This document shows positions 1-11,215 of a DNA stretch of 64,000 nucleotides, one piece after another. A program made the translations under genes and the position numbers. The DNA is from Symsagittifera roscoffensis (lineage: Eukaryota > Xenacoelomorpha > Acoela > Convolutidae): contig NC_087062.1 in assembly GCF_963678635.1 (NCBI RefSeq), positions 8,110,193-8,174,192 on the forward strand, given 5' to 3'. Numbering within the stretch: position 1 is the first letter of the stretch; every line of letters begins with the position of its first letter. The notes beneath the pieces are model-generated. The model had not been told where the DNA came from. It made no database searches and worked only from the letters and a program-made list of their open reading frames with translations.

Positions 1-202
1 GAACACGATGCTTTCGGTCTTAGATGGGAGAGTTTATGATGCTGCTGAGATGTCTTTTTTACTATTTGAACAGCGTATTCAATATTTACATTTTTCCAAA
101 AAAACGTTCAGTCAATAGCTAAACATGATTCCAATTTTTTGACGAGCCTGGATGTTTTGCTTATATTTTGGGTATCTTTCATTTGATTTCTATGATGCTG
201 CA

Positions 203-433
203 GGATTTGGCATTTTTTTGTTAGTAACTCAAGTTGCAATGTTTTTCATTTCCATGTGTATAACCGAGTTAAACCGACTGTTACGAAATTTCCATGTGTA
301 TAACCGAGTTAAACCGACTGTTACGAACTACCAGAAGCCTGTGCCCTATTGGCGCATGATTTTGACCCGCTGTATCGATTTAGTGATTCTGCTAAGTTTT
401 GCTTCAACGCTAATCAAAACGATAAATAAATAA
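203..433 (+). other. possible terminal exon fragment of a membrane protein
   Basis: An open frame follows a good-looking splice acceptor (pyrimidine-rich tract ending GCTGCAG at about 202). It encodes a hydrophobic stretch and then a short basic tail, ending at a stop at 431-433. A 40-bp tandem duplication lies inside it and is not a multiple of three, so the downstream frame depends on that duplication. No family is recognised and the window edge cuts off any upstream exons. It may be chance or a pseudogene remnant. Confidence 0.15.
249..328. repeat. 40-bp perfect tandem duplication
   Basis: Two adjacent copies of a 40-bp unit containing CCATGTGTATAACCGAG, about 249-288 and 289-328, are essentially identical. 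This is a recent slippage or repair duplication. Confidence 0.9.
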
Positions 434-736
434 AGTCGGCAACACCATCCAAATGGGAAATAAGAAAACTGGCAGTGTAGAAATCACAGTACAGATGATA
501 GAGATGATTTAAGCCAAGCATACAAAAATCAGGACCTGTTGGACCCTCGACAAAAAAAACTGTTCCCAGAAGTGCAAATTTCCATGTTTGAGAGCAGTAA
601 CTAGCGGTGGAAGTAGGATCAAAAATTGAATACTTTTTAAGCCTCCTAATTGAAAGAGGCTTAAGTTCAGAACTCCTGGATCCCCTGAACACCGATTGTA
701 AGCCGATTATTGTACTAGGATCTATCGGCTTAAAAA

Positions 737-771
737 CACTCAAAAAAATGTTAAGGTAAAATTACCCTAAA
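737..771 (+). repeat. left terminal inverted repeat
   Basis: It starts CACTC, then seven A, then TGTTAAGGTAAA and a TTACCC-type block. It matches the reverse complement of 21,596-21,630 at 32 of 35 positions with no gap. Confidence 0.75.
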
Positions 772-900
772 TGAGTTAAGGTAAAAAAAAATTAAGGTAA
801 AATTTACCCTAACATTACCTTAACTTTACCTTAAAATATTGTTAGGGTAAAATTTACCTTAACTGAATTAAGGTAATTTACCTTAACTTAACCTTAATTT
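750..900. repeat. left subterminal AAGGTAA/TTACCTT repeat cluster
   Basis: About ten copies of TTAAGGTAAA or its complement occur in both orientations, including TTAGGGTAAA variants, so the segment can fold on itself. The same motif makes up the long palindrome at the right end. In CACTA elements such subterminal motifs bind the transposase; that role is inferred here. Confidence 0.7.
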
Positions 901-1060
901 TACTAAAAATATTTAGGAATGCATTTAACTAAACAGGAATAAGGTTATTTGAGATAAACATTGGATCTCGTAGCCCACCTATCAAATTTTCAGTTCAACC
1001 ATATAAGTGATAAAGATTTTTCTAAGTATATTTGTATGTATGTATTTTTGTATGTATGTT

Positions 1061-1506
1061 TGTATGTATGTATGTATGTATGTATGTATGTATGTATGTA
1101 TGTATGTATGTATGTATGTATGTATGTATGTATGTATGTATGTATGTATGTATGTATGTATGTATGTATGTATGTATGTATGTATGTATGTATGTATGTA
1201 TGTATGTATGTATGTATGTATGTATGTATGTATGTATGTATGTATGTATGTATGTATGTATGTATGTATGTATGTATGTATGTATGTATGTATGTATGTA
1301 TGTATGTATGTATGTATGTATGTATGTATGTATGTATGTATGTATGTATGTATGTATGTATGTATGTATGTATGTATGTATGTATGTATGTATGTATGTA
1401 TGTATGTATGTATGTATGTATGTATGTATGTATGTATGTATGTATGTATGTATGTATGTATGTATGTATGTATGTATGTATGTATGTATGTATGTATGTA
1501 TGTATG
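1061..1506. repeat. (TATG)n microsatellite, about 111 uninterrupted copies
   Basis: A pure TATG run of about 446 bp is preceded by an imperfect run from about 1,033. All frames on one strand read Tyr-Val-Cys-Met and the opposite strand reads His-Thr-Tyr-Ile, which creates long meaningless open frames. The high purity suggests recent expansion. Confidence 0.97.
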
Positions 1507-4500
1507 CTGTTCGAAATTTGCTCTCGGTTATTTCTTAATTTCAAGCAACTTTGACGTGTGCAAGAAGGTTAAACTTAGGTGCGCACTTTTTGTGTTTGCC
1601 TACCCCAACAAAATTGAAATTTTTTTTTTACAAAATTCTTTCAGGGATGAAATTATAAAGAAAAAAAATATCGCCACTGGTTGATACGTATTCAGTACTG
1701 TTATAGAAGTGTGTTAACAGCAATATTTCTGGATGAAACAATTCATAAGGTCAATTTGAGGGCCTGATTTAGCATGAAATATTGCTTCAAAAAATGTTCT
1801 GCCTTTCATATCAAAAAAACTCAATCGTTGGAACTTCAAATTTTAACCGGATATTTCTTGTTTTCATGCAACCTTGATGTGTGCAAGAAAGTTAAATTTC
1901 CTAAACTACTTGACAAACGGCCAAATTTGAAAATTATCAAAATAAAAAAAAATCGAAATTACAGAGCTAGTTTTGCTTTGTTGAGAAACATTTATAGTGC
2001 GTTTGTCTGTCGATATAGTTTTCTAGTGAGCAATTTTTTTTTCACGGTCTGGTGCGTTCCAATTAATTTTCGTTTTTTAGCAATTTCCAATTAATGGTTT
2101 TTTAAAAGTTTTGAGCTATTGTAGTAATGAATAAAAAAAATAGATCGTTTTTGAACACTCTGTTTGTGATATGTGTATATTAGATAAACAACAATGCGGT
2201 TTGAACAGCTGATCGAATTCTGCTCTCAATTATTTCTTGTTTTTATGCAACTTTGATGTGTACAAGAAGGTTAATTTTCCTAAACTAATTAAGAAATGGC
2301 CAAATTTGAAAACTATCAAAATAAAAAAATCGAAATTTAAAAAACAAACAGTCAAATTGACATGCCGTTTTAGGTGCGCACTTTTTGCGTTTGTCTACCC
2401 CAAAAAAAATTGATTTTTTTTACAAAATTTTTTCAGGGATGAAAATATCTAGAAAAAATATCGCAACTGGTTGATACGTATTCAGTTCTGTTATAGAAGT
2501 GTGTTAACAGCAATATTTTTGGATGAAACAATTCATAATGTCAGTTTGAGGGCCTGATTTAGCATGAAATATCGCTTCAAAAAATGTTCTGCCTTTCATA
2601 TTAAAAAAACTCAATCGTTAGAATTTCAAAAGGGCTACTTTTGATATCTAGTACGTTGCTAATCTCAGCGTGGTTGCGAAGATTTTAATTGAAAAAAAAC
2701 TGTCGCAGGTTTTGTATCATAGAGTTAAGAAAACAATTTTCAAATTTTTTTTTTGCCATTGACAGAAAATTATTAGAGCTAGATTTGGGTATATAATACA
2801 CTCCTATTCCGAAGGAAATGTGACGATATGGTTTTTTTAAGTAAAAAATTACTTCTTTTCGGGCTTCCGGCTTGCTCCAAAAATTGGCTTCAATTTTATC
2901 ATTTTGAAGCTGTTGGCTTCCGAAAATTGGCTTCAATTTTACTCTGATGACTTTTAATGTCTGTTGATAGATGTCGGAGTAGCAGTAGGAGAGCTTAAAT
3001 TTGATACAAAAAAACGTGTCTAAAATCGAAGTGCTTGGGACGATATACGTTTTTTAAGAAGAAAAAATAATCGGGCTTCCGGCTCGCTCCAAAGATTGGC
3101 TTCATCTTTATTTTTACTCTGATGATTTTTGCAATCTGTTGATAGGTATCGGAGTAGCATTAGTAGAGCTTAAGTTTGATATAAAAAACGTTTCTAAATT
3201 CGAGGTGCTTGTGACGATAATATTTTTTTTATAAAAAAAAATTCGGGCTTCAGGCTCTCTCCTAAGATTGATTTCAATGTACGTTTTAGGTTAATTTTTT
3301 GCTCTTGCCCTGTTATTTGAACGAAACTTGTTTTGCGACTCTCAAGTTGTTGAATTTTTCAGATCTTCAATTGGAGCGATTACAATTCTCAAAACGTCGT
3401 GTTAGTTTCGATATAGTTTTCAAGTGTCGATAATTTTCATCGATAAATTCTTCAAATTGTGCCATAATTTTCTTGTTTTTATACAACTCTGGTGCAGTTG
3501 AGGCCGTAAGATTTTCTACGCTCTTTGATTGTTAAGAAGGAAGTGATTTAAGTTAAGAATGGTTAGTTGGGCGAGGTATAACCCGATTTTCCAGGTTTCT
3601 ATGAAGTTCATAGCAAGTGATATCATTTTTTCATAATTTTTCGGTTGAAAGAGTCTATTTCATTGCTAAAATATAGTATCTTACTCGTCATTTCAGTTAC
3701 AGATTATAGTTCGATGCATGGAAGTTATCGAAAATTGAAAAAAAAATCAAGGTTTTCAAAAAACAGTCAATTCGTGACGCCGCTTTGTGTGTGCACTTTT
3801 TGTGTTTGCCTACCCCCAAAAAAATTGAGAGTTTATTACAAAAAATTTTCACTGCTGAAACTATCCAGGACACTGATTTGGCAAGTGATTATTTCAATTT
3901 CAGTGCTGTTAGAGAAGTCCGTTAACAGCAATATTTCTGGATGAAAAAATTGAAAAGGTCAGTTTGGGCGGCCTGATCTGGCCTGAAATATTGCTTCAAA
4001 AATCTTCTGCCCTATATATGAAAAAGTACTGAGTATTTTCTCTGCTGTGTTTTTTGCAATTGTTAGAAATTTTTCGAAGGCTTAAATTTTTTTGTGTTAC
4101 ATTATTAAACTCAGGGTGGTTGTGAAACTATTAATTTTTTTTAAAAAATCACAATTTTTCAAAATCCTTGCTTAATCCAGGTTTTGTGCCATAGAGTTGT
4201 GACAACCTATTGGTTTTCAAATCAGGTTTTGCCATGACAGATGAATGAAAGAGCTTAATGTTGGTATATGAGAGGCTCCTAAAATCGAAGGGAATGTGAC
4301 GATATGTTTTTTTAATGAAAAATTTTCCTTTTTTCGGGCTTCCGGCTCGCTCCAAAGATTGGCTTCAATTTTAATGTTATATTAGTGATTTTTGTAATAA
4401 GTTAAAAGCTATCGGAGATACAATAGTGGAACTTAATTTTGTTATATAAAATGAGTGCAAAATCGAAGTGATTGTGACGATATAAATTATTGAATTTAAA

Positions 4501-5560
4501 AAAAAAAATTTTTTTCGGGCTTCAGGCTCTCTCCTAAGATTGGCTTCAATTGTTCATCTTAGGTTATTTTTGTGCTCTTGCCCGGTTCTCAATTTCGAAG
4601 ACACTTTTACTGCTCGTCTCGCGCTGTTAATTTTTATAAACTTCAAATTGAAGAGTTTAAAATCCTCAAAACGGCGTGTTAATTTCGATATTGTTTTCTA
4701 GTGTTGATAATTTTCATCGATATTTTCTTTAAATTATGCCATAGTTTTCTTGTTTTTATACAACTCTGATACTATTGGGACAGTAACATTTCCTAAACTC
4801 ATTGATTGTTAGCAGGGTAATCATTGAAGTTGCAGAATGGTTAGTTGGGCGAGGTACAACCCGATTTTTCAGGTTTTTTTCTAATGTTTATTGCACGATG
4901 TATCATTTTTTCAGGATTTTACGGTTGAAATAGTCTATTCTGTCGCTGAACTATAGTATTTCATTCGTAATTCTAGTTAAAGAAGTTAATTCGATGCATG
5001 AAAATTACCCAAATTGAAAAAAAAATCAAAGTTTTTAAAAACTGTCATTTCGACTTGCTGCTTTGGGTGTGCACTTTTTATGTTTGCCTACCCTAAAAAA
5101 AATTTCACAGTTTTTCTTTCAAAAATGTTTCAGGGATGAGATATCCAGAAAAAAATGTCGCAACTGGTTGATACGCATTCAGTTTTGTTATAGATGTGCG
5201 TTAACAGCTATGTTTCTGGATGAAAAAGACCATAAGGTCAGTTTGGGGGACCGTATTTGGCCTCAAATATCGCTTCAAAAAATATTCTGCACATTTTTTG
5301 TTATAAAGTATTCAGTATTTTTTCTGCAATTTGTTGCAATCGTTAGAACTGCAACAGGGCTGATTTTTGATGTATAATACGTTTCTAAACTCAGCGTGGT
5401 TATGAAGATATTAGTTTTCAAAAAAAAAACCCAATTTTTTCAAAATCCCTGCTTGGCACAGGTTTTGTGTCATAGAAATGTTAAAAATTATTAGTTTTCA
5501 AATCTGTTTTTTGCCATCAACAGAGGAATAACAGAGCTTAATTTTGATATAAAATACGCT
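1507..5560. repeat. long-period degenerate repeat, four copies
   Basis: A recognisable block (GTGCGCACTTTTTG, then a CTACCCC motif, then about 130 bp containing GTGTTAACAGCAATATTTCTG) recurs near 1,581, 2,375, 3,791 and 5,070, spaced about 0.8-1.4 kb. Single copies of the 179-bp CGGGCTT unit sit between them at about 2,861, 3,071, 3,243, 4,335 and 4,519, so the two repeat families are interleaved. No coding sequence is seen. Short open frames in this stretch differ between copies and have no shared protein. Confidence 0.7.
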
Positions 5561-6890
5561 CCTAAATTCGAAGGGAAGGTAACGATATCATTTTTTAAAG
5601 TAAAATGTTACTTTTTTTCGGGCTTCGGGCTCGCTCCAAAGATTGACTTAAATTTTCATTTTTTCTTAATATTTTTCGCAATCTGTTTATAGCCATCACA
5701 AGAACAACAACAGAGCCCAATGTTGATTTATAAAATGTTTCTTTCTTCGAAGTGAATGTGACGATATATTTTTTTTAAGTAAAAAAAAACATTTTTTCGG
5801 GCTTATGGCTCGCTCCTAAGATTAGCTTAAAATTTTGTTTTATATTATTATTTTTTGCTATCTGTTTATAGCATTCGCAAGACCAATAACAGAGCTGAAT
5901 TTTGATATATAAAACGTTTCTAAATTCGACGTGAATGTGACGATATATTTTTTTTTAGTAAAAAAAACACCTTTTTTCGGGCTTCTGGCTCGCTCCTAAG
6001 ATTGGCTAAAATTTTTGTTTTACAATGTTTTTTTTTGATATCTATTTATAGCTTTCGGAAGTACCATAACAGAGCTTCATTTTGATGTATAAAACGTTCC
6101 GTAATTCGAAGTGAGTGTGACGATATATTTTTTTTAAGTAAAAAAAACATTTTTTCGGGCTTATGGCTCGCTCCTAAGATTAGCCTAAAATTTTGTTTTA
6201 TATTATTGTTTTTTGCTATCTGTTTATAGCATTCGCAAGACCAATAACAGAGCTGAATTTTGATATATAAAACGTTTCTAAATTCGACGTGAATATGACG
6301 ATATATTTTTTTTAAAGTAAAAAAACACCTTTTTTCGGGCTTTTGGCTCGCTCCTAAGATTGGCTAAAATTTTAGTTTTATAATGTTTTTTTTGATATCT
6401 ATTTATAGCTTTCGGAAGTACCATAACAGAGCTTCATTTTGATGTTGAAAACGTTCCGTAATTCGAAGTGAGTGTGACGATATAATTTTTTTAGTTAAAA
6501 AAATACCTTTTTTCGGGCTTCTGGCTCGCTCCTAAGATTGGCTAACATTTTGGTTTTACAATGTTTTTTTTGATATCTATTTATAGCTTTCGGAAGTACC
6601 ATAACAGAGCTTCATTTTGATGTATAAAACGTTCCGTAATTCGAAGTGAGTGTGACGATATAATTTTTTTTAAGTAAAAAAGCCCTTTTTTTCGGGCTTC
6701 AGGCTCGCTCCTAAGAATGGCTTAAATTTTTGATTCAACTTAAATTTCTTTGCAATCTGTTTAAAGCTATGGTCATAACAGTAATAGAGCTTCCTTTTGG
6801 TATACGAAACAACCCATATTTCGATGTGGTTGTCGCGATATGTTTTTACAAGTAAAAAAAAAAACATTTTTGGGGCTCCTGGGTCCATCA
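5560..6890. repeat. 179-bp tandem satellite, about seven copies
   Basis: The landmark CGGGCTT followed by GGCTCGCTCC recurs at 5,619, 5,798, 5,978, 6,156, 6,336, 6,514 and 6,693, a period of 178-180 bp. Each unit also has AACAGAGCTT, a GACGATAT motif and a poly-T tract. Alternate units resemble each other more closely (5,798 with 6,156; 5,978 with 6,336), suggesting amplification of ~358-bp dimers. Confidence 0.85.
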
Positions 6891-7910
6891 GCTAGCCTAA
6901 AATTTTATAAATCTGTTTTTTTTTGCAACCTGTTTGTTGATATGTCTATACGAATAACATAAACTGATTTGCTACAGTTGGGATGATGTTGTTTGCCTCT
7001 TAACTTCAAAAACTTTACATTTTATGTCAATAATATGCCGATGTTTTGGTTTGGGTGTTAAACCTGCTCTTGTTGAAATTGAATATTTTTTGAATATCAA
7101 TAATGTGGAGACATGTTTACATGAGTTGTTTCAGTGTTTGTGTTGTATTAGCGTCGGCCTAATTTGTTCGTAATTTTCAGATTCAATCGAAATGTAGCAC
7201 TGCATTATATGCTTAGAATTGGATATGGCTGACCTCTATCCATGCAATTATGTCGAGCTTATTTTACAATTACTTAAGTCATTACAACGCATCAAGAAGA
7301 ATATCGAAAAACAACGTTAGAAGAGCCTACTTCGGAGGAACTGTACTATGAAGAATGTTTTTTTATTTAATCATTTTTGATGAATCTATTCAGTTGCTGA
7401 GCAGTAACCTTCAAGATGATTCGTATCTGTCTATCCGAGTTGTACGATCAGTATTGTTTTCGCGGATCATTCGGCATATATCTCAATTGATAAAAAAGAA
7501 TGAAGTTGCAAACTCTCAAGAATGAATGTCTGCTAACACGTACTGGATTCTTTATATTGTTTAAATTTAATGAATACATAAGTATAATGAGTTTCGATCA
7601 CACCTTGTTTTAATAGGCCTTCTCGTTTCTGATTTTTCCCCCGTGACAGTACTCCTATGAGCACATTTTAATGCTATCATTCTCATATTTGATATGTTCT
7701 GCTTAAGTCTTGAGAAGGAGGAAGCAACTTATGGTTTGATTTGCTTTTTTTATCACTATCAGACTGAAATATCGCGCCTGATTTGTGTACCATTTTAACA
7801 AGTGTCTATAAGGCATCCTAGGTAATATAAAACTGAAAATGCAATCCTTTAAACCATAATAATGATCGGTTAGATATCGTTTTCCCATAACCTATTGTAC
7901 AACCTAACTA
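6891..7910. other. about 1 kb with no recognisable gene
   Basis: AT-rich sequence between two repeat arrays. I see no conserved open frame, RNA gene or clear repeat here. Confidence 0.5.
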
Positions 7911-10900
7911 AATTGTCATGTCAACTCTGGTATATTTGATGATTTTCCCCCCTTGTTTTTCGAACTTATCTTGGTGTTTCTGTAAGTTGGAACAAAGACA
8001 CATTCCTGAAACCCCTAAAATCATGTTCACGATAGTTTGTAGTATGCTAGAAAGCGTTTCGACTAATATTGGGCTTCTCTTCAAAAAAATTGAGTTTTTC
8101 TGTCGCTCTCTGTTACAAATTTCTTGCGCAGTTTTTTTTTCCATTTTCACGGATACTTGTAGGCTACCCTAGATAGCTCGATGAGCCTAAAGTTCAGTCA
8201 TGGATCAATCCAGTCCTGTTGACGACCGATGTGGCATCAGTTTTCAGAAAAGGCTATTTATCTTAGCTGACTTGTCATCTCAACTCTGGTACTTCTGATG
8301 ATTTTCCCCCCTTGTTTTTCGATTATTTTTCGGTTTTTCTGTAGTTGGAACAAAGACATATGCCTGAAAATCCTTTTGACGAAAATTTGCAGTTTGCTTA
8401 AAGGCGTTTGTGCTCAAAGTAGGGCCTCTTTTTTAAATTATTTAGCTATTTTGTGTCGCTCTCTGTAAAAAAAATTTTGCGCATGAATTTTTTTCATTTT
8501 CACGGATACTTGTAGGCTACCCTAGATAGCTCAATGAGCTTAAAGTTCATTCATGAGTCAATCCTTTCATGTTGACGACCAAAATGTTCCATCAGTTTTT
8601 AGAAAAAGGCTGTTTATCTTAGCTGACTTGTCATGTCTACTCTGGTTGTTTTAGATAATTTTTCCCCTTGTTTTTCGAACGTAGTTTTTTTTTCTATAAA
8701 TTGGAACAATGGCACATGCCTGAAACCCCTAAAAATCATATTCACGATAGTTTGCAGTATGCTAGAATGCGTTTCGGCTCAATATACTGCTTCTCTTCAA
8801 AAAATGTGGGTTTTTTCTATCGCTCTCTATAACAATTGACCCAACCTAACATGTGATGTCAACTCTGATACTTCTGATGATTTTTCCCCTTGTTCTTCGA
8901 ACCTGAGTTGACATGACAATTTAGGTAGGGTAAATAGCTTTTTTCCTAAATTTGATGTCAAATTGGTCCTCATTAATGCTGGATTGATACATGAATGAAC
9001 TTAGAGCTCATCAAGTTATTTAGCGTAGCCCACAGGTATCCGTGAAAATGGAAAAATCGTGCCCAAAAATTTTGTTACAGAGCGGCACAGAAAAAATCTA
9101 ACTATTTCCTATAGAGAAGTCCTATATTGAGCCAAAATGCTTCGTAGCATAACGCTGACTAATGTGAGTATGACTTCTTGGGGTTCAGTCGTTTTTCTAT
9201 TTCCAGCTTATGAGAAACAAGTTAGGTTCGAAAAACAATGAGAAAGAATCATCAAGAGTACCAGAGTTGACATGACATGCTAGCTAGGGTAAATACCCTC
9301 TTTCTAGGATTTGGTTCCGATTCCGTCGTGAGCGTAGCCAGAAAATATCTTGGCTGAATTTTCAGCTCATCAAATTATCTAGGGTAGCCTACATGTATCC
9401 GTGAAACTGAAAAAAAAATCATGCGCAATAATTTTGTCATAGGTTACGACAGAAAAACAATTGGTTTTAAACAAAAGCACAATATCGAGCCCAAATGCTT
9501 TTTCGCGTATCCCAGACTAGCGTGAATATCTTTTCGAGTGATTTGAATTTTGTGTCTTTGTGCCGGCCGACCGAAAAAAAACAAGATATGTTCGAAAAAC
9601 AAGGGGGAAAATCATCAACAGTACCAGAATTCACATGACTTTTTAGGTCGGGCTAAAATCGGGTTTTGATGAAAATTCAGTCGTTAGCATGGTCAGGTTG
9701 ATTCATGGATGATTTTTCAGCTCATCAGATTATCTAGGATAGCCTAGAGTTATCCGTGAAAATAAAAAGTCATCCACAAAAACTTCCATACAGCGCTATA
9801 GAAAGTTCGTTTTTATAGCATTGTTTTTTCGAAGCTCAGCTGACACGACCATTTAGGTAGGGTGAATAGCCTTCTTCTGAAAATTGATGCAATTTCGGTT
9901 GTTAATCTGAATGGATTGATTCATGAATGAACTTTCAGGTCATCAAGTTATCTATAGTAGTACACAGGTATCCGTGAAAATGAAAAAAGTTATGCGCTAA
10001 AAATTTGTTACAGCTCTATAGAAAAAAAACCTAAAAACTTAATAATAGAGAAGCGCTGTATTGAGACGAATTGTTTTATAGTTTAATGCAGACTAGCACG
10101 AGTATTATTCCTGGGGGTTTCAGGCTTGATTCTAGTTTCCAACTTAAAGAAAAAACAAGATAGGTTCGAAAAACAACAGGGAAGAATCTTAAAAGTACCA
10201 GAATTCACCTGACTTGTTAGGTCGGGTTAAAATCCTCTTTCTGAGAGTTGATGACAATTCAGTCTATAGTATGATTAGGTTGATTCATGGATGAACTTTC
10301 AGCTCATCAGATTATCTAGGATAGCCTAGAGTTATCCGTGAAAATGAAAAAAGTCATGCGCAACAAATTTAATACAGCGCTATAGAAAAAACCTTTTTTT
10401 TTCATAGAGAAGCGCTATGATGAGATGAAATGCTTTCTAGCATACTGAAGACTAGCGCGAGTATGACTTCCAGTTTTTTTGGCTTGTTTTTAGGTTCCAA
10501 CTTTCAGAAAAAACGTAGGTTCGAAAAACAATGGGAAAAAATTTACAAAAGTACCAGAGTTGACATGACATGTTAGGTATGGTTTATATCATTTTTCTGA
10601 GAGTTGATGACAAATCGGTCGTTAGCATGGTCGGGTTGTTTCTTGGATGAACTTTCAGCTCATCAGGTTATCTAGTAAAATGAAAAATGTCATAAGCAAA
10701 AAAAAATTGTTAGAGCGACAGAAAAACAAGTCGATTTATAGAGAGGCACTATATGGAGACCAATTTTGTTCTGGCGTACCGCAGATTAGCGTGAGTTTGA
10801 TTTCTAAAGGTTTATTTTACTTCTATTTGTCTCATTCAATAGAAAAAACAAGATAGTTTCAAAAAATGGAAAAATCATCAAAAGTATCTATCCTTATTTG

Positions 10901-11215
10901 TCTATTAGTTGGAGCAAAGACATTATTTAAACTTTTAGAAATTGTTCTCACGCTATTCTGCGGTAGGCCAAAAGACATTTAAGTTCGGTTTAGGGTCTCT
11001 CTGTGAAACAAGTTATGTTTTTCTGTCGCTCGCGGTAACAATTTTCTTGTGCATGATTTTTTTTTCATTTTCAAGGATACCGGTTGGCTACCCTAGATAA
11101 CTTGATGAGCTGGAAATTCATACATGAATGAATCTGGCCATTTAAGCGTCCGATTTGGTATCAGTATTCAAAAAACGCCTTTTCACCCCACCTAACATGT
11201 CATTTCAAAGCGTTT
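7911..11215. repeat. ~360-bp repeat cluster with two orientation switches
   Basis: Units marked by CATGTCAACTCTGG, a CCCCCTTGTTTTTCGAA block and GGCTACCCTAGATA run forward at 7,917, 8,274, 8,633 and 8,857. The reverse complement (GAGTTGACATGAC, GGTTCGAAAAACAA) then runs at about 8,905, 9,264, 9,627, 9,835, 10,201 and 10,555. A forward copy returns at about 10,870-11,215. Spacing is about 357-366 bp apart from two truncated units. The switch near 8,895 puts two units head to head. No coding sequence is seen. Confidence 0.8.

Noticed and set aside
961..1684. Long open frames of Tyr-Val-Cys-Met and His-Thr-Tyr-Ile repeats
   Set aside because: They are the TATG microsatellite read in different frames; a 4-base repeat without stops is open in all of them.
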